This document shows positions 16,391 through 23,694 of a stretch of DNA of 64,000 nt, piece by piece. Under the pieces are notes generated by a model, which saw only the letters and a program-made list of their open reading frames with translations, was not told the DNA's origin and made no database searches. The translations under genes were made by a program, and so were the position numbers. The stretch comes from Streptomyces vinaceus (lineage in GTDB: Bacteria; Actinomycetota; Actinomycetes; Streptomycetales; Streptomycetaceae), in assembly GCF_008704935.1 (NCBI RefSeq), contig NZ_CP023692.1:5051001-5115000 (forward strand), read 5' to 3'. Each line of letters starts with the position of its first letter. Within the stretch, counting starts at the first letter, position 1.

Positions 16391-16393
16391 CCG

Positions 16394-17119
16394 CTAGGAC
16401 TGCGCCCGGGGCTCCACCCACAGGGCCTCGCCGAGCGCGCACAGGTCGCCGTCGGCGGTGGCCAGGGCCGTGCCCACGCGGTACTTTCGGCCCTCGCCGC
16501 CGAGCAGCCAGGCGTACGAGACGAGGCCCGCGCCGACCGGCACCGGGCGCAGCAGCCGCGCGGTCAGGGCCGCGGTGACGGCGCCGGCCCGCCGGCCGTC
16601 GAGCAGCCGCCCGGCCGCGTTGCCCGGGCAGTCCAGCGCCCCCCACACCAGTTCGGGCGGCAGCAGTCCGTCCCCACCGGCGAGTGCGGGGCCCGGGGTC
16701 CAGGCCGCCGCGACCAGCGGGGCGTCGGAGACCCGGCCGCAGTGCAGGCGCAGTCCGGTGTCGGGGGTGCGGTGCAGACCGCAGCCGAAGCAGTCGACCA
16801 TCCCGTCCGGGGGCGCCGCCCGGTAGGCCTCGGCCGCCGCGGAGGCCAGCTCCCAGGACGGCGGCCCGGGGGCGTCCACGGGCGGCTCGGCGGGGCTCGC
16901 CGTCGCCAGCAGGAGCTCGCCGTCCACCAGCTCGACGCCGCCGTCGGCGGTCGGGGCGAGGCGTACCGGTGCCTCCGTGGGCACCGGCCGGCGGAAGTCC
17001 ACCCGTACGGTCTTCGCGTCCGCCCGGGCGGCCAGCACCCCGGCCACGTAGCCGCCGAAGGCCACCCCGGGATATCCGCTGAGGTGGCCCGGAACCGTGA
17101 TCGTCTCGAAGTCGGTCAT
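16394..17119 (-). CDS. hotdog-fold thioesterase-like protein
   Basis: A 241-residue cytoplasmic protein. The N-terminal SGYPGVAFGGYVAGVLAA (about 14-31) and the later PPELVWGALDCPGNAAG (about 152-168) resemble the paired hotdog half-domains of acyl-CoA thioesterase-like proteins. A cysteine cluster CFGCG (about 116-120) interrupts the halves. The ATG at 17119 is preferred over an in-frame start 20 codons upstream because the extension is Arg/Cys-rich and not family-like. It converges on the EI24 gene with 3 nt between stops and is divergent from the gene at 17253. The acyl substrate is unknown. Confidence 0.75.
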   Translation of the reverse strand: MTDFETITVPGHLSGYPGVAFGGYVAGVLAARADAKTVRVDFRRPVPTEAPVRLAPTADGGVELVDGELLLATASPAEPPVDAPGPPSWELASAAAEAYRAAPPDGMVDCFGCGLHRTPDTGLRLHCGRVSDAPLVAAAWTPGPALAGGDGLLPPELVWGALDCPGNAAGRLLDGRRAGAVTAALTARLLRPVPVGAGLVSYAWLLGGEGRKYRVGTALATADGDLCALGEALWVEPRAQS

Positions 17120-17252
17120 GGCCGCCACCCCATCACACGCGTCGTCCGCGTCACAGACCCCGGCGCGGCGGCCCCGCAACTATCGCGGGCGCCCGTTCGT
17201 CCTCCATCCTTGAGGGACGCGCGCCGCGCGCAGGGGCTTCGGAGGTGGCCGG

Positions 17253-17846
17253 ATGGCAGAACAGCCGTGGGGGCAGCCGTATCCGGTCCGCCCGCAGCAG
17301 GCGTACGGGCAGCCGTGGCAGCCCACGCCCGCCGCGCCGACCGCGCAGTCCGCGATGCGCGCGTCGAACACCGACCGGGACCGGACGGTGGACGTGCTCA
17401 AGGCGGCGTACGCCGAGGGCCGGCTCTCCCGCGACGAGTACGGGCAGCGCTTCGACGCCGCGTACAAGGCGCAGACGTACGGCCAGCTCGCGCAGCTGGT
17501 CGCGGACCTGCCCGCCGGGCCGATGCCGGGCCCGTTCGGTGCCGCGGCGGGGCTGCCCGCCGCGTACGGACCGGCGCCCATGCCGATGCCGCCACCGATG
17601 CCGATGCCCGCCCGCCGGGTCAACGGGATGGCGATCACCTCGCTCGCGCTCGGCGTGCTGAGCCTGCCGACCCTCGGGGCCGCAGGACTGGGCGCCGTGG
17701 CCACCGGGCACGTCGCCAAGGCGCAGATCCGGGCGCGGGGCGACGAGGGCACCGGGCTCGCGACGATCGGGCTGGTGCTCGGCTGGCTGTCCGTGGGCGG
17801 CTGGGTGCTGCTCTTCCTGCTCGCCGCACTCGGGGTCCTCGACTGA
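17253..17846 (+). CDS. DUF1707 and DUF4190 membrane protein
   Basis: A 197-residue protein. A Pro/Gln/Tyr-rich start (1-33) is followed by a DUF1707 (SHOCT-like) domain at about 34-88 with the signature MRASNTDRDRTVDVLKAAY and GRLSRDEYGQR. A Met/Pro linker (about 105-121) comes next, and DUF4190 with two membrane helices at about 124-150 and 163-193 ends the protein. DUF1707 is widespread in actinobacterial membrane proteins and of uncertain role, possibly oligomerisation. GGAGG lies 7 nt upstream of the ATG. It appears to be a single gene; 195 nt separate it from the glycosyltransferase-like gene. Confidence 0.88.
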   Translation: MAEQPWGQPYPVRPQQAYGQPWQPTPAAPTAQSAMRASNTDRDRTVDVLKAAYAEGRLSRDEYGQRFDAAYKAQTYGQLAQLVADLPAGPMPGPFGAAAGLPAAYGPAPMPMPPPMPMPARRVNGMAITSLALGVLSLPTLGAAGLGAVATGHVAKAQIRARGDEGTGLATIGLVLGWLSVGGWVLLFLLAALGVLD

Positions 17847-18041
17847 CGTGAGCCGCCCGGGCCCGCGGACTCCGCCGTTCCGGGACCGGTGGCCGTCACC
17901 GGCGGCCCGATAGTATGCGTGGCGGCAAGCGCCGAGGCCGTCCCACACCGTCCTTGAGTGGGTCCGGAGCCGGGCAGTGGAGCGCCGAGAACGACGACCG
18001 GCCGTCGCGCCGAGCATCGACCAGCAGTAGGGACACCGTCA

Positions 18042-19769
18042 GTGACAGTCAGTACCGAGGGGTCGGCGGCCGTGCGCCCCGTTCCCCCGAGCGGACCGGC
18101 CGCGCACGCCCCCGGCAGCTCGAAGTCCTCGGACGCGGACCGGGCCCGGGCGCCGCGAGGAGGCCTGCGCTCCCGTGGTGGGCTCCTGCTGCTGGAAGCG
18201 GCCGTGGCGTTCGCCGCGGCGCTGCTCCTCCCGCTGCTGGCACGCGGGTTCAAGCTCGACCCGCTCAACCGGATCGCCCAGGTCAGCGGTCTGGCCGCGA
18301 TCCAGCTGCGGTTCGCGCTGGTCGGGCTCCTGTTCATCGGCGCCGTGGTGCTGGCGATGCGGCTGCGCGGCGGCCGCCACTTCGACCTCGCCACGCGCCT
18401 GGCCGCCGCCGCTCTCGCCGGCCTGGCCAGCGGCTTCGTCGCGGCGGGCGCCGTCGTCGCGCTGCTGGGCACGCCGTGGCCGATGTTCGGCCTCAACGGG
18501 GACAGCGGCCGCATCGTCGAATGGGCCCACGCCGTCGCGAACGGACAGCCGTCGGGCTCGCCGGTCTACCCGCCGATGCCGCTCTACACCCTCGGCTACT
18601 ACGCCGAGTGGTTCCACGGCGGCAACACCGCCTACGCCTTCAAGGACCTCCAGATCCTGGGCGCCGCCGCCTTCGGCCCGCTGGTCTACCTCGCCTGGCG
18701 GATGCTGCTGAGCCCGGTGCGGGCGCTGGCCTTCGGTGTCGTGCCCGCCTTCGCGCTGATCGACTCGTACAAGCCGTACAGCCAGACCGTGCTCGTCCTG
18801 CTGATCCCGGTGCTGGTGGCGATGGTCGTGGCACTGCGCCGCAGTGGTACCGAGGGCTGGCGCCCGCTGCTGCTCAAGGGCGCCGGGTTCGGCGCGGTGC
18901 TGGGCGTGCTCTTCCTCACGTACTCGGGCTGGTTCCTGTGGAGCGCGGCCGGCGTGCTGTTCGCCGCCCTGCTGTACTTCCCGTGGAAGACCGGCCGGCT
19001 CAAGGGCGCGGCCTTCATGGGCAGCGCGCTGGCGGCGTTCCTCGTGGTGGCCGGGCGCTACCTGATGGTCATGCTGAAGGAAGGGCAGACCACCAAGGAC
19101 TACAACTTCCGCTTCGACAACTTCACGGACCCCGCCTACTACCTGATGTGGCGCACCGACATGCCCGGCAAGGTGGGCGACTGGCCGCCGCCGGGGGAGT
19201 TCGGCGGGGTGGGGCTGTTCGCCCTGGTGACCTTCGTGTGCCTGGGCGCCGCGATCTGGCTGGGCCTGCGCAAGCCGCTGGTCGTCACCATCGCCGCCAT
19301 GTTCATCAGCGCGTGGGTCATGCGCATGTACATCGCCTCGCACATGTACGAGACGCAGACGGTCCAGCTGTACACGCGCACCAACAACCAGCTGCTCTAC
19401 TGCGGGCTGATCCTGTGCGCGCTGGTGGCGCACCTGGTCTCGCTGAGGCTGGCCGAGCGGCGTACGGCGACGGCGGCCACTGCGCCGGAGGCCACCGTCC
19501 CGCAGAGCGCCGCGCCCGCCGCCGGCCGCAGCGGCTTCCCCGGCCGCGAGGGCGCCGTCATCGGAACCCTGTGCGCCCTCCTCCTGCTCCTCGGCACGGT
19601 CTCGTCCTCGATGTCGGACCGCTACATGCCGGCGCAGGACGGCACCTACCGGATCCTGCCCTGGGTCTCGCACACCATCCGCCAGCAGGACGGCAAGTGC
19701 CCGAAGTTCGCGCCGAAGGGCGAGTGCTCCAAGGACGGCGACCAGAGCTGGCTGAGCTACATCCGATGA
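18042..19769 (+). CDS. GT-C type membrane glycosyltransferase, AftA-like
   Basis: A 575-residue polytopic membrane protein with roughly 11-13 hydrophobic segments and a soluble C-terminal end. The first large periplasmic loop, about 130-165, contains WPMFGLNGDSGRIVEW then YPPMPLYTLGYY. This acidic GDxxR loop and Pro-rich continuation resemble the arabinofuranosyltransferase AftA group, which use polyprenyl-phosphate sugars. Mycobacterial arabinogalactan is not present in Streptomyces, so the acceptor here must differ. The start is taken at GTG 18042, with AGGGA 9 nt upstream, rather than in-frame codons upstream that add a disordered leader. It is followed after 13 nt by a DUF2142 membrane protein, probably co-transcribed. 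Confidence 0.75.
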   Translation: MTVSTEGSAAVRPVPPSGPAAHAPGSSKSSDADRARAPRGGLRSRGGLLLLEAAVAFAAALLLPLLARGFKLDPLNRIAQVSGLAAIQLRFALVGLLFIGAVVLAMRLRGGRHFDLATRLAAAALAGLASGFVAAGAVVALLGTPWPMFGLNGDSGRIVEWAHAVANGQPSGSPVYPPMPLYTLGYYAEWFHGGNTAYAFKDLQILGAAAFGPLVYLAWRMLLSPVRALAFGVVPAFALIDSYKPYSQTVLVLLIPVLVAMVVALRRSGTEGWRPLLLKGAGFGAVLGVLFLTYSGWFLWSAAGVLFAALLYFPWKTGRLKGAAFMGSALAAFLVVAGRYLMVMLKEGQTTKDYNFRFDNFTDPAYYLMWRTDMPGKVGDWPPPGEFGGVGLFALVTFVCLGAAIWLGLRKPLVVTIAAMFISAWVMRMYIASHMYETQTVQLYTRTNNQLLYCGLILCALVAHLVSLRLAERRTATAATAPEATVPQSAAPAAGRSGFPGREGAVIGTLCALLLLLGTVSSSMSDRYMPAQDGTYRILPWVSHTIRQQDGKCPKFAPKGECSKDGDQSWLSYIR

Positions 19770-19782
19770 GCAGAGGGAAGCG

Positions 19783-21375
19783 ATGATCTCCGCACTGACG
19801 CGCCTGGCCGACTGGTCGGCCCGGACCCCGAAGCGGCTCTGGGCCATCGCCTTCGCGCTGTTCTTCACGCTCGCGGCCTCCTGGTCCGCCGCCACCCCGC
19901 TCGGCGGCTCCCCGGACGAGCACGCCCACTTCATCCGCGCGGCCGCCGTCGCCCGGGGCCAGATCGGCGGGCCCGAGGTGATGGTCCCGCACATGGTGGC
20001 GGGCATCGAGGGCAAGTTCGCCGAGACCGGGGTGCAGCTTCCCGAGTGGTACAAGCCGCTGCCCAAGCAGCACGAGTGCTACGCCTGGCACGAGGACCGG
20101 CCGGCCTCCTGCGCGCCCGCGATCGGGCATTCCGAGAAGACCGTCCAGGTCACGACGGCCGCCGGCCGGTACCACCCGGCGTACTACCTCGTGACCGGCT
20201 GGCCCAGCCTGCTGGTCGACGGCCCCAAGGGGCTGTACCTGATGCGGCTGATGTCGGCCGCGCTGTGCTCGGCCCTGCTGGCGAGCGCCGTGGTCACGGC
20301 CGCCGAGTGGCGGCGCAGGCGCTCGGTGGCGCTGCTCGGCGTGTTCACCGCGGCCACGCCGATGGCCCTGTACATGGCCGGCATGGTCAACCCGAGCGGC
20401 GGTGAGATCGCCGCCGGCGTCCTGGTGTGGACCGCCCTGCTGTCGATCCTGATGTCGCCCGATCCGCGGCTGCTGAACCGGCGGCTGGCCCGGGTCGGCA
20501 TCGGCGGGCTCGTCCTGATCAACATCCGCCCGCTCGGGCTGATCTGGTTCGCCGGCGCCGTCTTCTTCGGCCTGCTCCTCGCCCGGCGGGGTGTCCTGCG
20601 CTCGGTGCTGCGCCGCAAGGCCCTGTGGCTGTGGACCGCCCTGCTCGGGCTGGCCACGGCCGGTGCGCTGCTCTGGGCCGGGGCGCACCCCGACAACTCG
20701 GTGATCAACACGCCCAAGACGCTGACCGCCAAGGAGGCGGCCCGCCAGACCTTCGGCAACACCGAGACGTACGTCCACCAGATGCTCGGCTACTTCGGCT
20801 GGCTGGACACCCCCGCGCCCGCCTTCACCTGGCTGGTCTGGCTGGGCGTGATCGCGGTCGTGACCGGGCTGGCGCTGGCGTACGGGCGGGGGCGCGAGGC
20901 GGTGGCCCTGGTCGGCATGCTCGTGGCCATCGTGGTGGTGCCGGTCGCGGCCCAGGCCTCCCAGGCGGAACAGCTCGGCATGGTCTGGCAGGGCCGCTAC
21001 CTGCTGCCGTTCGCCGTGGGCCTGCCGCTGATGGCGGTGCTGATCTGCGCGAGCCGGGCGCCCGAGCAGGGGTTCCCGTGGCGCAGGCTCGTCGGTTTCG
21101 GCGTCGCCGGGCTGGCGCTGGCGAACGCGGCGGCGTTCTTCTGGGCGCTGCGGCGCTTCGCGGTCGGCGTCAACGGGCCGTGGGTGCCGTTCTCGGCGCA
21201 CTGGGCACCGCCCGGCGGCTGGGTGCTGTGGACGGCGCTCTACACGGCGGCGGCGTTCGCGCTGGTGCTGCCGGCGCTGGTGCGGGACCGCGAGCCCGTC
21301 GCGGTGGACGATCCCGCCGGGCGGGACGCGCACACCCGCACCGGACGGCACTCCAAGGTGCCGGCGATCAGCTGA
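19783..21375 (+). CDS. DUF2142 family membrane protein (putative glycosyltransferase)
   Basis: A 530-residue polytopic protein. After the first helix (about 22-38) comes PLGGSPDEHAHFIRAA, an Asp-Glu-His loop diagnostic of DUF2142 and equivalent to the catalytic acidic loop of GT-C enzymes. YHPAYYLVTGWP (about 129-140) and WQGRYLLPFAVGLPLM (about 404-419) are further conserved points. About eleven helices are visible. The start has AGGGAAG 5 nt upstream. It directly follows the AftA-like gene, so the pair likely elaborates one cell-envelope glycan. Its stop overlaps the convergent nitrilase gene by 8 bp. Confidence 0.82.
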   Translation: MISALTRLADWSARTPKRLWAIAFALFFTLAASWSAATPLGGSPDEHAHFIRAAAVARGQIGGPEVMVPHMVAGIEGKFAETGVQLPEWYKPLPKQHECYAWHEDRPASCAPAIGHSEKTVQVTTAAGRYHPAYYLVTGWPSLLVDGPKGLYLMRLMSAALCSALLASAVVTAAEWRRRRSVALLGVFTAATPMALYMAGMVNPSGGEIAAGVLVWTALLSILMSPDPRLLNRRLARVGIGGLVLINIRPLGLIWFAGAVFFGLLLARRGVLRSVLRRKALWLWTALLGLATAGALLWAGAHPDNSVINTPKTLTAKEAARQTFGNTETYVHQMLGYFGWLDTPAPAFTWLVWLGVIAVVTGLALAYGRGREAVALVGMLVAIVVVPVAAQASQAEQLGMVWQGRYLLPFAVGLPLMAVLICASRAPEQGFPWRRLVGFGVAGLALANAAAFFWALRRFAVGVNGPWVPFSAHWAPPGGWVLWTALYTAAAFALVLPALVRDREPVAVDDPAGRDAHTRTGRHSKVPAIS

Positions 21376-22141
21376 CGGACGTCTCCGCGGGGGCCGTCTC
21401 CGCGGGGGCCGTGGCAGCGGCCGCGGGGGCTGGGGCCACCTCGGCCGTCACCACCGAGGCCGTACGGTCGTCCGCCTCGGCCAGCAGCGCGCCGCCCGGG
21501 GCCCAGATCGCGGAACGGCCGCAGCCGGTCCACGCGCCCGCCGGGCCGACGTGGTTGGCGAGGACGACGTACAGGCCGTGCTCCTCGGCGATCCCGGGGT
21601 ACACGGTGGCCCGCTCCCGGATCCCGTCGCCCGTCCCGTACAGGGAGCTCGCCAGGTGGACCCGGCAGCCGTCCGCCGCGGCGCGGCCGGTGAGCCGGGG
21701 GAAGTGGTTGTCGTAGCAGACGCCGAGCGAGAACGGGATCCCGCCGAGCGTGAAGCGGCCCTGGCTCTCGCCGGCCGCGAACACGCCCTGCTCGTGCCCG
21801 TACAGGTGCTGCTTGGCGTACGTGGTCACATGGCTGCCGTCCGCCCCGTAGACCAGGGTCGCGAGGGCGGGCAGCGGGCCCGCGGTGCGCAGGGCGGCGT
21901 TGAACGCGACGGCGATGCCTGCGGAGCGCAGCGGATCCAGCCGGGGGTCGTCGGCGTCCGCCAGCCACAGCCCGGGGTCGGTGGCCAGGGCCTCCAACTC
22001 GTATCCGGTCAGGGCCAGCTCGGGGAACACGACGAGCTCGGCGCCCTGCGCCCGGGCCTCGGCGGCGAGTGCGACGCTCAGCTCCGTGTTGGCGGACGGG
22101 TCGGCCGGGACGCAGGTGAGCTGCGCTGCTGCGATCTTCAC
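21368..22141 (-). CDS. carbon-nitrogen hydrolase (nitrilase superfamily)
   Basis: A 257-residue amidohydrolase. The Glu-Lys-Cys triad is visible: Glu41 in FPELALTGYE, Lys110 in TTYAKQHLY, and Cys142 in SLGVCYDNHFPR. The C-terminal tail (about 235-257) is an Ala/Pro/Glu/Thr low-complexity extension. The enzyme would hydrolyse an amide or N-carbamoyl bond in the cytoplasm. The start is GTG at 22141; CAT/ATG alternatives would cut the first beta-strand (KIAAAQLTC). Monocistronic. The substrate class (omega-amidase, N-carbamoyl, other) is not resolved. Confidence 0.9.
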   Translation of the reverse strand: MKIAAAQLTCVPADPSANTELSVALAAEARAQGAELVVFPELALTGYELEALATDPGLWLADADDPRLDPLRSAGIAVAFNAALRTAGPLPALATLVYGADGSHVTTYAKQHLYGHEQGVFAAGESQGRFTLGGIPFSLGVCYDNHFPRLTGRAAADGCRVHLASSLYGTGDGIRERATVYPGIAEEHGLYVVLANHVGPAGAWTGCGRSAIWAPGGALLAEADDRTASVVTAEVAPAPAAAATAPAETAPAETSVS

Positions 22142-22262
22142 GGACCCAGCATGCCAGCCCGCGCCGCGCACCCGGCAGCCGGTACGGGGCTCGACGCGGC
22201 GGCGCGGCCGGGCGATGCTGTAACGGTCCGCTCGTGCACCGCAGTTGACGGAGGGCCGGCCG

Positions 22263-22913
22263 ATGCCCGACTGGATCCACCCCCTCCTCGCCGCCGTCCT
22301 CCTGGTCCTGTCGTACCGTCTGGTCCGCACCAGCGGGGCGGGGTTGCGGGTGGCCGTGCTCCTGATGGCCCTGCTGAACGCGGGCGCGCTGTGGCTGCTC
22401 GCGGCCACCGGTCCGGCCTGGGCCGTGGTCGCCGTCGCCCTCGTGTCCCTGGTGGCCGCGGTCCACAGCCTGCTGGCGGCGACGCGGGCCCTGGCCGCCC
22501 GCATCCAGCGGGTCGACGCCGAGGCCTTCCGGGACCTGGTCCGGCAGGCGGCGAGCGCACCCGGGCCCCAGGTCGTGGGCGTCTGCGTGATGTTCAGCGG
22601 GGCGCTCGTCCTGACCGCCTTCGCCGACGACGCGCACCCGGAGGGCCGCCAGTTCCACCTCGTGCCCGGTACGCACTGCCCGTTCTGCCTGGTGGAGGAC
22701 CAGATCCGGGAGTTCCTCGGTCCCGCGGACCCGCTGCTCGGCGCGTACCGCACCCACCTGGCGGAGGGCAGCAGCCGCCACCTCCTGGTCAAGCGGCGTT
22801 CGGAGCGGGAGCCCTGGACGGGACGCCTGCGCGATCGGGTCTACTACCGGGTCCCCGCCCCCGCCCTGCGCCCGCCCTGCGCCGTCCACGACCCGCTGCT
22901 GGGCCGCCCGTAG
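22263..22913 (+). CDS. membrane protein with CPFC motif, unknown
   Basis: A 216-residue protein that I do not recognise. Two or three N-terminal hydrophobic segments (about 8-22, 30-50, 55-75) anchor it. A helix follows, and another hydrophobic strand lies near 105-118. The motif GTHCPFCLVEDQIREFLG (about 138-155) has a CxxC-like pair that could bind metal or be redox active. The C-terminal part is basic. GGAGGG lies 8 nt before the ATG at 22263. It converges on the TetR gene with 10 nt between stops. No function is assigned. Confidence 0.65.
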   Translation: MPDWIHPLLAAVLLVLSYRLVRTSGAGLRVAVLLMALLNAGALWLLAATGPAWAVVAVALVSLVAAVHSLLAATRALAARIQRVDAEAFRDLVRQAASAPGPQVVGVCVMFSGALVLTAFADDAHPEGRQFHLVPGTHCPFCLVEDQIREFLGPADPLLGAYRTHLAEGSSRHLLVKRRSEREPWTGRLRDRVYYRVPAPALRPPCAVHDPLLGRP

Positions 22914-22923
22914 GGGCCGGCCG

Positions 22924-23502
22924 CTACGCCGCGTCCGAGCCGCGCAGCAGGGTCAGGAAGGAGCGGAAGGCGGCCGGCATGTCCACGGACTCCGGGGCGA
23001 GCAGCCACTGGTACTGGAGGCCGTCCATGACGGCGGTCAGCAGCGGGGCCGCCTGCTCCGGGGTGAGGCCCGACGGCAGCCGGTCGCCGAACTCGGCGCG
23101 CAGCACCGCCGCCATCTCCGAGCGCACCTGCGCGTAGCGCTCGGTGAAGAACTCCCGCGCCGGATGCCCGTCGGTGACGCTTTCACCCAGCAGCGCCGAG
23201 AAGGTCTGCACGATGCCGGGGCGCATGGCGTTGTACTCCACCAGCGAGGCCAGCAGGTCCAGGCGCCAGGTGCCGGCCGAGGCGCGCGAGCCTCCGCCGG
23301 TGTCCCAGCGGTCGCGCTCCTCCAGCACCGCGACCAGCAGCGCCTCCTTGGTCGGGAAGTAGTGCAGCAGCCCCTGCTGGGTCAGGCCGACCCGCTCGGC
23401 CACCGCGCCCAGCGACGCGCCGCGGTAGCCGCGCTCCGCGATCACCTCGACCGCCGCGCGGACGATGTCGCCGCGTCGCTCCTCGCTCCTCGCCCTGGCC
23501 AT
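22924..23502 (-). CDS. TetR/AcrR family regulator
   Basis: A 192-residue regulator. The N-terminal helix-turn-helix is canonical (IVRAAVEVIAERGYRGASL, then VAERVGLTQQGLLHYFPTKEALL, about 13-58). The ligand-binding part has the helical pattern of the BetI-like C-terminal class. It is divergent from the GH3 glycosidase gene with 192 nt between starts, containing a CGTACGTACG palindrome and AT-rich sequence. This arrangement suggests it represses the glycosidase gene and itself. The ribosome site AGAGG precedes the ATG. The inducer is unknown, possibly a sugar or aglycone. Confidence 0.9.
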   Translation of the reverse strand: MARARSEERRGDIVRAAVEVIAERGYRGASLGAVAERVGLTQQGLLHYFPTKEALLVAVLEERDRWDTGGGSRASAGTWRLDLLASLVEYNAMRPGIVQTFSALLGESVTDGHPAREFFTERYAQVRSEMAAVLRAEFGDRLPSGLTPEQAAPLLTAVMDGLQYQWLLAPESVDMPAAFRSFLTLLRGSDAA

Positions 23503-23553
23503 CGCCCGCTACCTCTTCCGCTCGCGCCGCGCCGTGCCGCCTGACGGCGGGAC

Positions 23554-23563
23554 CGTACGTACG
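23554..23563. promoter_or_regulatory. candidate TetR operator (CGTACGTACG)
   Basis: A 10-bp perfect palindrome lies between the divergent tetR and GH3 genes, in the AT-richer part of the gap (TTATCCGAATATCACGAAC follows). Its position suits autorepression. Confidence 0.35.
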
Positions 23564-23694
23564 TTATCCGAATATCACGAACATGTTACGAACCCTACCG
23601 CTCTACCGGTATCAGGTCCACGATGGGGACACCCCACGGCACGCGCAACGCCATCACCCGCACGCACGCACGCACTCAACGAGGAGGCACGGCC

